A model generated the notes under the pieces. That model did not search any database, was not told the origin of the DNA, and saw nothing but the letters and a program-made list of their open reading frames with translations. Positions 10,666-23,858 of a stretch of DNA of 64,000 nt are shown in pieces (the stretch's first letter is position 1; each line of letters starts with the position of its first letter). Source of the stretch: Nemertoderma westbladi (lineage: Eukaryota; Xenacoelomorpha; Nemertodermatida; Nemertodermatidae); contig JAUCBJ010007809.1 in assembly GCA_032718475.1 (NCBI GenBank), positions 1 to 64,000 on the forward strand, in the 5' to 3' direction. The position numbers and the translations under genes were made by a program.

Positions 10666-13106
10666 CTAGGTCTTCTGCATCCAAGCCATTCTCCTCCGCC
10701 CACTCTCTTGGTGTTGCTGTCTCCTATCGCCCGTCTCTGGTTTCTCCTCTACCTCCTCAACAGTCCCTGGCACCATGCACCCTGAAGTCTCAGACACACT
10801 GAAGGGTATATTGGTTTTGATTGGGCCGGTTAGCGTCCACCCGAATGGTGTGATAATTGCCACCGGGTCACGCTGTCTGTCTTCGTCAAAGACCATCTAC
10901 ATTCTCTCATGGGCCATCGGGCAGTCCATTCCTACTATGATGGATACCTTCCTGATGTCCACCTCTGGTAATGAGAAATCGATACTGTCCAGGAATCTAC
11001 ATTGTTTGACCTCGATGTTGGTTGGTCGCCTGGCGTTGATATTTATCGATTCTATCACCTGGATGGGGTCGATGGTTGCCCCATAATCACATCCCGGTGC
11101 TATCGCTGCTATCCCGCACCGTCCGTCCTCATCTCCAGGACCTCATCTTTGCTGGAGATGGACGCCATTCTACTTGGCCTCGTTTTTTGTCCTATCTCAG
11201 CCACCCAATTCTCGACCAATGTGAGGGCTGCTCCACTGTTGACCAGCATCAGCGTGGTTACTGATCGACCGCCTTCTCCAATCACCCTCACTGGTACTAC
11301 CCCGAGTAGTACCGTTCCTCTCTTCTTTGCGCCTACTTGCCAATATCTGCAGTTCATGGTCTGATGAAGTGAGTTCGTGTGTAATTGGCATTTGTTGTTT
11401 GGGTTATAGTCATCCTTATATAGCGCGCTGCGTATTGCACTTGCTTTTGTACCTAGATCCCTACTATTCTTATTGTTTGGTTTCGGCCTACTGGTTGTGT
11501 TGGGGTTATGTTTGTTTGTGTTGTTATTTTGCCCCTGTCCGGGTGTGGCCCTACCCCCGACTACATGCGGACTAGCAGTCCCCTGCGTCGCCGCGTATGG
11601 CAGCGATTTTCTAAGCTTTGGCAATGCGTTTGCTGTGTTGTGTTCTGGTTTCGGCCTGTTATATTCGGTCTTTGGCCCCTTCCCCAGACTATCCTCGCTA
11701 TAGACTGGGTCTGTGATCAATTCGGCTTCGTAGTTGAGGGAGCTCGACATTTCTTCTAGGCCCGGTTCCACACCCTTCTTCTCTCGGGTGGAGAAAGCGA
11801 GTTTTCTCCACTTGTTGCGCAGCCATATTGGCAGTGCCTGCGCTATCGTGGTGATGTTATTAGATGCATTGAGTTCGTATGGCGCGTCTAGCGTTTTCAA
11901 TACAATTAGCGCCTTCTCGACTTTGTTTGCAAATGTCTTTATGCTAATGGGGTTATCCTGTAGGCCACCCAATGTTATACCCCTCAGGGTCTGCCGGATG
12001 AACTTGGCCGGGTGCCCATATTCCCTGTCCAGGGCCCGCCATGCTGTCATGAAGCCACCCTTGATGCCCTGATATTGCCTCACGATGTCATATGCTGGGC
12101 CTCCTGTATACACCTGTAGATATTTTAGGCACTACGCCTGCATCAGGTTCTTGGTCAATATTTCGTTGCTGTACATGCGCCGAAATTGCAGGTATTCTTC
12201 CAGCCTGCTCCCATCGAATTTAAATGGCTCTATGGGTGGTAGCTCGATTCTGGTATTTAGTGCATCGATTAATGTAGCCATTCCCATTGCATGTGCTTCC
12301 AATGGGTTCGAGGGATGCTGTACAGATTCTCCCGTTAGGTGCGGTCTGTTGCTTTCCGTTGCGTCGGATATACCATTGGGGGTAACGGCCCCCTCCATAT
12401 CTCCATGTCGCAAGATCTGTTTTCGTCCAGGGGGTTTGATGTTCTTATTCCATGTTGTTGATATTGTGATGGGGGAATGTCACCCTGCCCCCCCACAGTG
12501 GGGGGGGGGGGGGGGGGCCCCACTGATGGTATGTTTGGTACTGGGGTCGATGTTAATATATTGGGGCCCATACACCTATTCGCAATAACTCACCCTTCCC
12601 CTGGATATATGTTATGTCCCTGCATGTTATAGTCATACTGTTGTGCTGGTACCGGTATAGGCCTATTCACTTCTGGCCTACCTACCGGTATGTACTCCGC
12701 GACTTCCGGGTTTAATCCCGTTGTCCGCGCTGCCCTATTGCCTACTCTTGCCTACTATTATCTCTCCCAGCATGGCCTATAATATGTGCAGTAAGGCCTA
12801 CAGTATGTCCTGCAGTCTGTATGTGACCCTCCGGACCGAATTTTAACCTTCTCGAATAATCCAAGAATTCCTCCCCGCGGCTACCGTACATCCGATCGGC
12901 AGTTACATCCCGTCGGGAAGTTTATCTTCGATCCCCTCTCCTATTCTCGTCCTCGTACTGATACTCTCTGTACCCCTCTCTCGGCGTATAGTACACCTTG
13001 CCAGGTCGCGTCTCTCCGGGGCGACAGCATTCTCCCGGAGTTCGACCCCACCGACTCTCCAACTCCATTTCTACTACTGACGGCTCGCTATCCATCCTCG
13101 CTCTTC
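10666..13106 (-). pseudogene. Element D gag and protease, disrupted
   Basis: Homologue of the first half of the element B polyprotein. The capsid-like domain of BEL/Pao type (EPFKFDGSR, YLQFRRMYSNEIL, YTGGPAYDIVRQYQ) spans about 12290-11760. A protease-like stretch with VNSGAALTLV, where DSGA would be expected, lies near 11250-11200, and an ITPFGWTLTGPIK segment near 10850. Breaks visible: a stop at about 12132 where B has Glu, frame changes near 12400 and 11100, and loss of the zinc-knuckle region (the segment leading to it joins directly to the protease). The catalytic Asp appears replaced by Asn. Inactive. Confidence 0.75.
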
Positions 13107-15400
13107 TGTCTCTCGCAACAATACTTCTTCTACTCTCTTCTCTCCTTCTCTCTTCAGTGTAGCGTTCCCGCTCCTTCCTCCGTTCCTTCCCTATTCTGAC
13201 TGGGCTCGATGTCTTGTCGCTTGCCCTCTCGTGACATCAACCTCTCTCTCTCTATCCGGCCGCACGCCACTGGGGATACTCGTAATCTCCCTACTATTCT
13301 CCATCGCCGGGTGCTGTGGTTAACCTAGTTTGCCCCACGCATCATCCGCCGACACCTGTGGGGCACTCTCTGCCCCCCCCCCCTCTCGCCGCTAATCTCT
13401 CATTGTGGGGCTCCTGTAGCCCCCCCCCCCCCCAATTGCCACCTATCACTTCACTATCTCTCACTTCGCTTCTACGCCCCTCTCTAGTCGACACACTATT
13501 CCTACCGTGGCTGGGTCTATTCATCCCCGCCTCTCCCTCTATCACTGTGTGGCCTGGCAGGCCCCCGCCGGGTTGACACAACCCCGCTACTCCCTGCATA
13601 TCAACTACGTGGCCTACCAGGCTCCCATTGGGGTCTCTCACCCCCGCTACTTCCTGCGTACTGATTATGTGGCCTACCAGGCTCTCGTTTCCCGGGCCAC
13701 CTACATTTGCCGCATTTATATTAATAGCGCCATTTATTTTCTAAATTATTTAAATTATTAGAATTGTTCCGTACTGAATTTGGATTATTATTTAAATTAT
13801 TTTGTATATTTGAATTGGAATCGGGATTATTTTGTTCGTTTGAGTTAAAATTACTATTTTGTATATTTAAATAGATTATTAATAGATAGATAATTATTTG
13901 AATTATTTTCTACATTTAAATTAGGATCGTTCGGATTTAAATCACTATCATCGGGCAAAATATTATTTCCTGCCATGAAAGTTTGATTAGGGCTGTCTAT
14001 TAATATTAACGTTCTCTAACATATTATTATTACCCCCCCCCCCCCCCCCCCCGCCTGTACGATTACACCAGTCTTGGGTCTGTCGTCTGGTCCATGTAAG
14101 TGGGGTATTAACAAACGTTTCCATAACTTCCGGCTCCTCGTAAACACTAGCCGAGCCAGCCTCACTCTCTGATAGCCCCATCCGCACCAATTCTAATCGG
14201 CGCTTCTGTTTGGCCTGATACTGCATAAGCCCCCTTAGCCGGGCATGCATATCATCCCGCATACGTTTTCCCGCTCTCTCTCTCTCTCTATCCTCCCGTA
14301 AACTTTGGTCTGCAAATTCTACCTCTCTCGCCTCCGCCCGCTCTCTACGTTCATTCATTTCCCTCACTTCTCGTTCTTTGCGCTCCGATTTCTCCCTCTC
14401 TTCTCACTCTCCACAGTTCCAGGCCACCCTCTCGGCCCTCTCTTTACACTCCCTCGCTAACTCTCTTTCTTTCTCTAGCAACGCAGTTCCCTCATCCAAC
14501 TGCCTCTCCAATTCTTTCTTATCTAGCGACACCATGTCCAACTGACATGCCAGATCTATCTCCAACACCTTTTTGCTTTCGCGGAGGATGTAGCGGACTT
14601 ATCGGTCACGACGGACTCCCGTCGCCTCTCTGTCCTACTAACTTTCCCCTGCTTTCTGGGGTTCTCGCTAACCGACGAGATCGAATCCTCGGGGTTAACC
14701 TCGGATTCCCCCTCGTGCGGGTCTGCCCAACCCACTAACTTAATTCCCCTAGCATCCACTAAATACGGCCCTATGTACACCACTTGGGGCTCCATTATCC
14801 CGGACCGCCACAGTTCAAATAGTTTGATGGGGACCCCCCTCGCTCTCTCACTCGCTTTTTCTCCCTGCCCAAAGCGAACTAGGTATCTAAAGTGTTTGTT
14901 CGACTCACCTAGTTGCTGGCTTAACTTCTTCTGGTCTACCTTTGCTCCTTGTTTGGCCTCTTTGAGCTGCTTCTTCGTCGCGTTGTAGGCTCGTCGGAGC
15001 CGGTCACTGGTTCCAACATCCTCGTCGTCAACCTCGCCTCCTCCCCTCCTGGTTAGGAGTCGTACCGGCCGCCCCACCATCACCATTCCAGTGGGCTGTC
15101 CGTCACCCTCGGCCTGTGGCTGGCCAGCAACATCGGTACTTCGACTCCTCCTCTCGTTGTGGTAGACGGCCGCCCTCCGCTTGGGCTGCCGGATCGTCTC
15201 TCTCCGGCGAGTCCGGCGTTGCGGGTCGATACCATCGCATCGCAGCCTCACGGATCGTTTTGTTTGTATCGTCCGGGGTCCGCGGCGGTGTCGTCTCTTC
15301 CTCTAGATTTCGGGGCTCCGTACTCATCTTTTTATCTCTCTGTGTTGGTGGCTGGCAGTCACTACTACTACTAGGATCGGCATGCTGCATTGCAGCTGCA
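13107..15400 (-). pseudogene. Element D ORF1, disrupted
   Basis: Homologue of element B ORF1. 15468-15103 and 15251-14556 carry the N-terminal part (motifs TIREAAMRWYRP, RRAYNATKKQLKEAKQ, VVYIGPYLVDARGIK). 14367-13987 carries the Glu/Arg-rich, coiled-coil-like part and the WCNRTGGGG end. 13641-13342 carries 60-bp (20-residue) repeats of the GHVV..QGVAGL type, 2-3 copies. A stop, a lost start context and frame changes around the G/C homopolymer runs break it. The 5' end abuts the LINE 3' end near 15400. Confidence 0.65.
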
Positions 15401-15403
15401 TTT

Positions 15404-17217
15404 TTAAGAATGCTTTGCCGGCTTGTCAACAAAATTGCACCGCCACAACTCCCTATCACCCATGACATTTGCTAGATCATCCGCATCTTTAAGGCCAGCG
15501 TCCTTTAAGATGCGTCTCAAGAAAGTTATGGGGTGTCCACCATGCTTATTCACTCCATGAGGCTGCCAAAGTACAAGATTATGCACTGGCTGCTGGTCCT
15601 CACTCTGAAAGCAATGTCCTGCAAAGCGGAGGCGATTTTGTTCTAGTGTCAAGCTTGGGGGAACCAATGAGACACCTCCAATGTTATATAGTGTCTGGTT
15701 GGAGATGTGTGCATTGTACTTGACACAATGAACCCGGCGTAGCATTCTTGTGAATGTGCCATTCAGAGATTTGGTGTCCTCAGCAGTTAGAGCCCAGCAT
15801 GGACTCCCGTAGAGGAGTACTTCCAATTCTTCGGTGACTTCCAAATCCTGGAAAGCCTATTCAAGGCTGCCCATGCCTTTCCCTTACGTATTCGAAGGTC
15901 CTCACCTGAATTCCGGATCCATGATCTCAGGTAACAGAAGTCGTCCACATGCTCAAGCATACCATCCTTTGAGCTTATGCTCATCCGATCAGAGACTTGC
16001 TGAGGACTTTCAAAGTTAACTGTCAGAATTTTGGTCTTTCTGGAGTTAATAAAAAGACCAACACTAGAAGCAACATGTTCTAATGAGCTGAGGAGCCATT
16101 GGGCTCCCTCTAATGATTCTGAGAGTACTCCTAAGTCATCAGCAAAGTCTAGATCAGTTAGGAACTTGGCAGGATTTCCTCGACTTCTGGAGCCAGTAGG
16201 TGGAGTTATCATCACCCCATCATCATTATAATGATCTAAGGACATGCGTAGAACATAGTCAACCACAATAATGAACAAGAATGGTGCAAGTGTGTCTCCT
16301 TGGAGGATGCCCCATAACACTTCAAATGGTTCTGTGTCACCGTCAACAGTAGACAAAAATGTTGTCGAACCATCATATACTGATCTGATTGCTGCAATAA
16401 TTTCATCAGGAATCCCATATAATGAAAGTATGCTGAACATATGTGAGCGAGAGACTGAATCAAAGGCCTTGAAGAAGTCAACAACGATAACAGCCAGATG
16501 CCTGTCTTTCTTTTTTGATAACTCTTCAATTATCCTTCTAAGTGCCAAAATGGGCTCCATGGTCCCACGACCTTTACAGAACCCATTCTGATTTCCACGA
16601 AGTAGTCTCTCAAAGGGATCCCTGATGAGATTTAATAGAATCCTATTGTATAGCTTTGCAGCAATCGAGATCAATGAGATTCCCCAAAAAGAACCATAGA
16701 ATGTTAGGTTGCCCTTCTTGGGAACTAGCACAAACTTATTTGTTTTCATTTCTTGTGGGACTCTTGTTGTTCGGAACATGTCTACTATGATGGGATAGAT
16801 GAGCTTTAAACACTCAGGTATTTTAAATACCTCAGGGGGAACACCATCTACTCCACTGGCACGATTGGTCTTAATGCTCTTTGCAGCAGCCTTCACTTCT
16901 GCAAAGGAGATATTGCCAATGGGAATATCTGGGAGTACAGACTCAACACTTTTACTTCTATAAAGTTATCAGGCAATACCCTATCATTATTGAGGAGCTT
17001 TTCAAAGTGGGCTTTCCAACCATTGAGGCGATCGGCTGGTGATTCAGCCTTAACCTTGATGGTTGATTGGCTTTTCCGCCCAGTAACCAGATTGACAGAT
17101 TTCCATGCCTGGGATAATTGCCTGCTGTCGTCAGCATCATTGATGGCATCAACCTGTTGGTTTATTAGCTCCTGTAGATTAGCAGAGTACTGCCTGTTCA
17201 GGGACCTAGATGCAGCC
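15404..17217 (-). pseudogene. LINE reverse transcriptase, frameshifted
   Basis: Linker with DRLNGWKAHFEKLLN (about 17040-17000), then RT blocks: NRASGVDGVPPEVFK, GISLISIAAKLYNRILLN, GFCKGRGT, VVDFFKAFDSVSR (first catalytic Asp), LQGDTLAPFLF and the active-site box DFADDLGVL at about 16130-16147. A C-terminal part (15844-15404) has LLYGSPCWAL and MLRRVHCVKYN, typical of the tail of LINE ORF2. Frames change near 16930 and near 15820. No ribonuclease H domain was seen. Confidence 0.85.
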
Positions 17218-17221
17218 TTAA

Positions 17222-18144
17222 GGGGGGGGGGGGGGGGGGGTACCCCCTCCTTGGGTCAAATTTTCACATTTTGGGTTTTCTATTTCATCTGATGCAGAAT
17301 TTAATGGGGAGTTCAAATCTTGAAACAGTTTGGCGGGATCTTTTTTAGTTCTCGAGTTATCGCTGTCTTTCCGTCTTTCAGTTTGTCCGTCAAAATTTAG
17401 GAGACAGACAGACAGACATGCTGTCAGACAGACATATTAGATACCACCAAACATTAAAACAGACATCAGAAATGAAATCACCGACCCCGAAAACCCCCAT
17501 ATTGATAATTTTAGTGAGTTGGTATGACGACATAGTGTCAAACATTACTGACCGTTAACAGACTACAGACAGTCAGGTTTGAGCGGGAAGGTTCAAATTT
17601 TAAAGCAAATTATCTCGGAATTACATTTCACGATATTTCCATTTTTCAAAATACTACTCCTCCACTATTTTTGAACCAATTTTCATAATTTTTTTATACA
17701 TTGGTGTTGCATCTGTCAGTAATAAAACATACTTGCCACATTTTTTTATTTTTATTCCTAACTGCTCCAATGTGGCATTTTTCATGATAAAACCCATATT
17801 TTTAAGTGAAAAATAATATTTCTAATTATAAAATGAAAATTAAATCGAAATTTTATTTTCTGCCAAGTATGTTTCATGTGCAGAACCGTCCTGAGGAAAA
17901 TAGTGTTAATTTCACCAAATTTGTACCAAAACCTACGGAAGAGTAGCGTTTTAAGTGAATTTTGCATTTGCGCACCTGCCCGCTAGAGGGCGACGTAAAA
18001 TTACAAATATTTTGTTTATGATCATTATTTGACCTCCCTGTGGTTGCTCGAACCCCACAAAAGATACATAGTTACATTCAAAGTAGTAGTAATGGCCATG
18101 AAAATATAGGGTATTAAGGGGGGGTACCCCCCCCCCCCCCCCCT
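17222..18144. mobile_element. TTAA-flanked non-autonomous DNA transposon in the LINE
   Basis: 923 bp bounded by TTAA at 17218-17221 and 18145-18148. Both ends start with a long G run, then TACCCCC (left G19, right G18 on the opposite strand), giving imperfect inverted termini of ~30 bp. Removing the element with one TTAA restores the LINE reading frame (...KNAVK-AASRSL...). A TTAA target is used by piggyBac and Kolobok transposases, so it is probably a MITE of one of these. No transposase ORF. Confidence 0.75.
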
Positions 18145-18860
18145 TAACTGCATTCTTGGCTGCTGTAGTCTGTTTGAGCTGGGACTCTTTCTGCGCCTTA
18201 TGAAGATCATTTCGGCACTTCTGAATTTTGTTGTCAGTCCAGGGGGCCCTTTTCCTGTTTCGAGGGTATACAGGAACTGTTTCTGCAGCTGCTAACTTAA
18301 CTGGTTCTGTAAAGGCAGTATATCCCGAACAGTGATCTGCCGCCTCAGAGGCAAGAGCCTCATACCTGTTGCTCAGCTGTAGTGTAAAGCTGGATCTCAC
18401 ACTTGGCTGTTGCAACAGAGAGGACCAGTCATGCCGCGGCAAGGCAGATTTCGTTGTTCTGCTAGCACGCAGACTAAGTCTTACCTTGGCCACAATAAGG
18501 CGGTGATCACTGGAGAAGGGTCGAAGTGTAAATGCAATACAGTCTTGTATAGAGCTCCTGTATTTCCTACGAAACAGAATATGGTCTATATGGGACTTGT
18601 GACCACTGGGTCCACTATGAGTCCATAGCTTTCCAGTTCGCTTCTTGAACTGGGTTCCAGCCGAAAACAATCCATTTCCAGAGATAAAATCCTAAAGATG
18701 GGCAGCATTTCGGTTAACACTATTGCTATAGACCCAGGGCGATGTAGGTGATTGATGCAGACTTGCATTAAAGTCTCCCAGGAATGTTAAGAATGCATGC
18801 TGATCCACTCCATCAGGATAACTGACCGGTAAATGAGCTATGCTGATAATATATGCTCAC
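17951..18860 (-). pseudogene. LINE APE-type endonuclease fragment
   Basis: The nicking domain of the LINE. Reading down the minus strand: IAHLPVSYPDG, then LGDFNASL (the GDFNA motif, about 18757-18780), a frameshift or stop near 18690, SHIDHILFRRKY (about 18590) and PFSSDHRLIVAK (the catalytic SDH motif, about 18510). The linker to the RT follows as far as the inserted element at 18144. The N-terminal half of the endonuclease is missing. Confidence 0.8.
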
Positions 18861-18922
18861 TCCTACACTATTACGGCCTTGGTACCTAGCGGATGCTCTC
18901 TTCCCTGTCCCTGATTGGATAA

Positions 18923-19086
18923 TGGTGCATCCATGTAGGATGTTACTATTGTAATATATGGCTCGCCCCTTTACTTACATATATTATGGTGTCGGTGTAA
19001 GATTTATTGTTGTACAGCAGTACTGTGGTTATCTCTATTATTATACTTATTGCTGTATTGACTGCACTATATATATCAGCTTTCTA
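18923..19086 (+). repeat. Element E 5' LTR
   Basis: 164 bp from TGGTGCATCC to CTTTCTA, matching the 3' LTR but lacking its last nine bases (TACAGACCA). TGGCGCAGTAATCTGG follows at 19087, a likely tRNA primer-binding site because it begins TGG. Confidence 0.8.
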
Positions 19087-19403
19087 TGGCGCAGTAATCT
19101 GGACTTACCTACCCTATAGGCCTACTTGAATACAGCATTATTATAGATGAGAATTCAAGTTAAGGACCCCGGTAGATACGCCATACGGGCATCATTCCCA
19201 GTGTAGGGGGGCAGGTCCTAGCCTTTCAAATTCATGAGGAACAGCCTGGCGTCCTACCCTTAACGAAGGGCGAGAATATCACCTCGTGCCTCCCTCTCTA
19301 CGGCGATGCCGAGTCAAACCCGCCACCTTAAGGGGGAGACAAGCACTACGGCTTAGCTGCCCTAAAAGTTGACGGTATAATCCCGTCTCTGGTCGATCCG
19401 GCA

Positions 19404-21560
19404 ATGGTGAACCTAGACGATACACTAGAACTTAATTTGGAGGATATCGAGAGCATGGACAGAGCGACCCTCTTTCAGCACTGTGCAAATGCAGGAATAC
19501 GAACCTCGGTGAAAGACTCATCCCTGCGTCTTCGAGGTTTACAACACCGTTACCTGAAAGAAGGTGTCGATAACAGCGCAACGGACGAGGTTAAACCCAA
19601 CCCAAACTCGGATCTCGTACAACTACTCCATCATATGGAGATGCAGCGTCAAGCCGAACGCGAGGAATTACACCTCGCATGGCAGGCGGATGAACTCCGT
19701 CGGCAGGCTGACCGCGAAGCGGACAAACTCCGCTGCCATGCTGAGCGTGAAGAACTACTACTCCTAATTCGCGAACACGGTCCCCACACAGTGGGACAAG
19801 CTGACAGACGCGCCCCCAAGAGTCCTACAGTCCGACTTCAGGTGCGGATGCCAGATAAACTGGAAAGGGGAACCAAATATTCGACCTTCCAACAGTGGCG
19901 TACTGCTTGGAGAAATTACAGCACAGTTACACATCTCCAGGATAAGCCCCGTGAGAAACAAGTCGCCACCTTTTATACATACTGCAGTAATGAAATGTTA
20001 ATCGATTTACGACATCTAATGGATGTGGAGCCAGACACCGGACTATCCGTTGACAATATTTTAGATCGCATACACGTCTATATTCGGGCGCAACATAACA
20101 TAATGGTGGACAGATACCAGCTTATAAAAATGAGACAATCAGAAGGACAGACATTCGATGAATACCTTGCACGCCTTAGTGAAGCATTTGACGATGCTGA
20201 AGTCGCACAAATGAACATGGATGACTGGCGTCAAACTATAGTTGTTTGCGGGATTAACGACGATAAAACTTGGGAGGAAATTTTCGGAAAACATCCACAA
20301 TTGAACTACGCTGAGACAATCGAGTTCTGCCGCACTCAGGAGGTTGCCAGCAGAGAAACACAACGTCTACAATGCCGCGTGGATGTGGTAAACCAAACCG
20401 ATGCTCAGCGTGGACGCACACAAACTCGATTTAAAAGCCGTTACCAACGCGACAAACTTGGGGACAACAGCCCACGGCGACAGGCTATATCCAGAGACGC
20501 CTACCAGAATGCGAGACAGCAACAAGTGGAGACTGGAAAGTGCATGAAATGCGGCGACCCTGTACCACACAGTGGGCACTGCAAAGCGGAAAATGCAACA
20601 TGCAACATATGTGGTCGGAGGGGTCACTACCAGAAATTCTGTATTGCTGGAGTAGTAGGAAAACCGGCACAGATCAGCGGAGAAATTTCTTTCGCAATCT
20701 CCGATATAACGCGTTACACAGAGGATCGTTGTCGTCCATATATTGCCGTTGATTTCCATATACCTGCAGGCGACGGTGTGGCATGCAGCGAATATTTAGC
20801 AAACTGCATGTGTATCCCTGATACCGGCGCACAGGTAACACTCATCAGCACATCATGTATAAACGATTGGGACTTTCCACAATATACAAAATGGCGCCAC
20901 CCGGACTACCCACTGATTGGGGCAAATAAACTCACTGTGGAATGCGACCGCTGCGTTGACCTATTACTAACTACCGGCGGAAGAACACATGCAGAAACAG
21001 AATGTTTGTGTTCACAGCTACAGAAAAACACAGCATATCTATCGCTCACTGCATGCATTGGACTAGGAATCGTACACGCGAGTTTTCCAACACCACTTCA
21101 CATCGCACCCGTGGAACAGATAGTGGATAAAGCCTCCAATCAGACATCGGAGGAGAAGGAGAAGCTCCTACAGGAGTTTAAGGACGTGTTTGATCAACCT
21201 GGAGAACTCCCAACTATGGTGGGGCAACCGATGAACATCCAACTCATAGACAGGGCGAAACCATACTGTTTAAATGCACCCAGGCAGATACATATCCCAT
21301 ATCGGAACAAAGCAAAAAAAGAGATAGATGGGATGCTGGCAAAGGGCATCATCGAACGCATTGGTGACCGACCCATAGAATGGAGCCACCCCTTAGTTAT
21401 AACCAACAAGCCAAACAGACCGGGCAAAATCCGAATGACAGTTGATCTGACCAAATTGAATTGTCAGGTTAAGCGGACAGTACACACAGCGCGATCTCCA
21501 CACGACATTATCTCACATAGAACACCAGGAGCCTGCGTGTTCACTGTTCAGTGTCCTTGA
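19404..21560 (+). pseudogene. Element E gag-protease-RT, frameshifted in RT
   Basis: A 718-residue frame. The N-terminal gag has a charged Glu/Arg-rich helix (about 70-125) and a capsid-like region (about 150-340). Two zinc knuckles follow, the first variant (CMKCGDPVPHSGHC, ~380) and the second canonical (CNICGRRGHYQKFC, ~400). The aspartic protease site is IPDTGAQVTL (~472). RT begins near 600 and includes RMTVDLTKLN (~676). The frame then ends early because of a small insertion near 21550; RT continues in another frame. The start ATG is 317 bp after the primer-binding site. The aspartate and knuckle residues are intact, so only the RT break is disabling in this segment. Confidence 0.88.
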
Positions 21561-22790
21561 TGCGAAGTCGGGGTACTGGCAGGTTGAATTAGCCGAAGAA
21601 TCACGCGAACTGACAACATTCATTACGCCATGGGGGCGATTCCGCTATTGTAGAGCACCCATGGGATTCATCAGTTCGGGCGATAGCTATAATTTTCGCG
21701 GAGATATGGCGATGGATGGCCTCTCACAAGTCCACAAAATCGTTGACGACATCCTTATTGAGGACACAAATGTCACTGAGCATCATAAGCGGGTACGAGA
21801 AGTCCTACAACGTTGCAGGGAGAATGGAATCACCATGAACAAAGACAAATTCCAGTTTTCTCAACCACAAGTGAAATTTGCGGGATATATACTATCCAAG
21901 GATGGGATTGCTGCTGATCCTGGTAAACTCAGTGCGATTAGCGAATATCCAACTCCTCAGAATATCACGGACTTGCGGAGTTTCATGGGGCTGGTCAATC
22001 AACTGGGTCATTACAGCAGCGATATCGCAATGACTGCTACCCCCCTACGTGAATTATTACGCGCGCAAAACGCGTTCGTATGGACAGCCAATCATGATGC
22101 TGCATTTACCAAAGTTAAAAAGGCGCTGATTAGCCCCCCCGTACTAGCGCCCTTCGACATAACCCGAGAAACCCGCCTTGAAACAGATGCCAGCAGGCTA
22201 TATGGCTTTGGATTCGACCTCCAACAACTACATGGTAACGACTGGAATATAGTCGCATGTGGGAGCCGATTCCTTTCCGACCCGGAAACACGGTATGCGG
22301 TAATAGAGTTGGAGAGTATCGCAATTCATTATGCCATCTCGAAGTGACGACTATATCTTGCTGGCTTACCCGAAATTCACCGTTGTCACTGATCACCGTC
22401 CTCTGTTGGCAATTTTCAATTCATACAACCTCGATCAGATCGCAAGATACAAAAGATCAAGGCAGATTTACAATCAAGATACCAATTTGAATTAATATGG
22501 CAAAAGGGAAAACAACATCGCATCGCAGATGCACTTAGGACTACGAGCTGCAGCACGCGTCGATCCAGAATTCCATCAACTCATTGAAAACATTCGGGAC
22601 GACTTCCGCAAAGTCCACACTGCACCACCTTCGGTACAAGAATACCGGTCGATCAGCGACAATTTGTTATTATACAACAATGACCTGGTATTGTTTGGGG
22701 ACCGCCGCCTGGTAATACCAAGGTCACAGAGGAGCGAAGTTCATAAACAACTACACACCCCTCACCTCAGAGTCACTAGGACAAAACAGC
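21555..22790 (+). pseudogene. Element E RT palm and RNase H, broken
   Basis: Continuation of pol. DAKSGYWQVELAEE and RYCRAPMGF precede the active-site box IVDDILI (about 21745). Thumb motifs (FAGYILSKDGI, LRSFMGLVNQ) and the RNase H start (LETDASRLYGFG, about 22180) follow. A stop at 22347 and further frame changes through 22500 break the rest of RNase H and the linker up to integrase (RIADALR near 22520). Confidence 0.85.
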
Positions 22791-22795
22791 GCGCG

Positions 22796-23810
22796 TGAAG
22801 TAGCGTCTATTGGGCCCGGCATCAATGCCGATATTGAACGCATGGTTAGCCAATGTGACACCTGTCAGGGAGTACTACCCAGCCTCTCCAAGGAGACATT
22901 ACAGACAGACCCTGTACCCAACCGCGCATTCCAATCCGCTTCCTCTGATCTATTCGAACTTGGTGGAAAACACTTCCTGGTATATACAGATCGTTACTCC
23001 GGCTTCCCTATAGTGGCGGAGTGGAACGCCGATCCATCTAGCCAGCAGTGTGTTAATGTAATAAGGAAATGGTTCACTGACACAGGCGTGCCAAATATTC
23101 TGCGCACAGACGGCGGCCCACAGTTTGCCGCAGAAACATTTAAAACGTTCCTCAAGCATTGGGGAGTTAGATGGCAACCAAGCACCCCGCACTTTCCCAG
23201 TAGTAACGGACATGCGGAGTCAAGCGTAAAGCAGATAAAAATGCTACTACGAAAACTCCAGAACCTGAGTATTCATTCCGAAAAGTTCCAAGAGGGACTT
23301 CTGGAGTACCGGAATACTCCACGGTCCAATGGGCGCTCCCCGAACGAGATCGTATATGGCCGACGACTAAGAACCAGACTACCTTGCCACCACTCTAACT
23401 CTAAACAATTGTGGCAGGAAGATGTTAAGCGCGCGGATCAAAAAGCCACGGATCTGCACGGACTACATGCGGAACAATACAACCGATCTGCGAGAGATCT
23501 GAAACCACTTGCTGTTGGTGATCAGGTCCGGATACCGGACCATACCTCTAAGAAATGGACCCATATTGGTCAGGTCGTTGAAGTTGGGAAACGGAGGGAT
23601 TACCATGTTAAACTCCCATCTGGATGCATTTGGTGGCGAAACTGGCGATTCTTACGCCCCTACCACCAACCGCCGTCATCACGGACTGAAACTGGAATTA
23701 ACTCAGAAACAATGCTGGTAGTAGGACCACGACGAAGTACACGCAACAACCGCCAACAAACCGTCCGTTTCGGCGAAACCGAAACTCGAACCTTCACCCC
23801 ACTGTCATAA
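22796..23810 (+). pseudogene. Element E integrase
   Basis: Integrase core in an open frame from 22842. CDTCQG is the end of the HHCC zinc domain. First Asp is in ASSDLFELGGKHF, second in RTDGGPQFA, and Glu in NGHAESSVKQI. A C-terminal domain with a basic tail ends at the stop at 23810, shortly before the polypurine tract. The DDE residues are present, but this frame is separated from RT by stops, so it cannot be made as a polyprotein. Confidence 0.88.
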
Positions 23811-23858
23811 CTGATCAAAACAAACTGAACTAGTTTCGATCGCGGAGGGAAAAGGGAA

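Larger units (their letters stand above)
15404..18860 (-). mobile_element. Non-LTR retrotransposon (LINE), 5'-truncated
   Basis: Minus-strand LINE with endonuclease and reverse transcriptase parts, interrupted by a TTAA-flanked element. The 5' end falls inside the endonuclease near 18860, the usual 5' truncation of LINEs. The 3' end is just after the ORF2 stop near 15400, inside element D. The remaining joins show frameshifts, so the copy is dead. The clade is uncertain: the SDH endonuclease end and FADD reverse transcriptase point to an APE-type LINE of the RTE/CR1/Nimb kind. Confidence 0.85.

Noticed and set aside
9949-10802. Plus-strand ORFs of 100-170 codons rich in Pro, Ser and Leu
   Set aside because: They lie opposite the minus-strand element D region and are composition-driven, with no recognisable domain.
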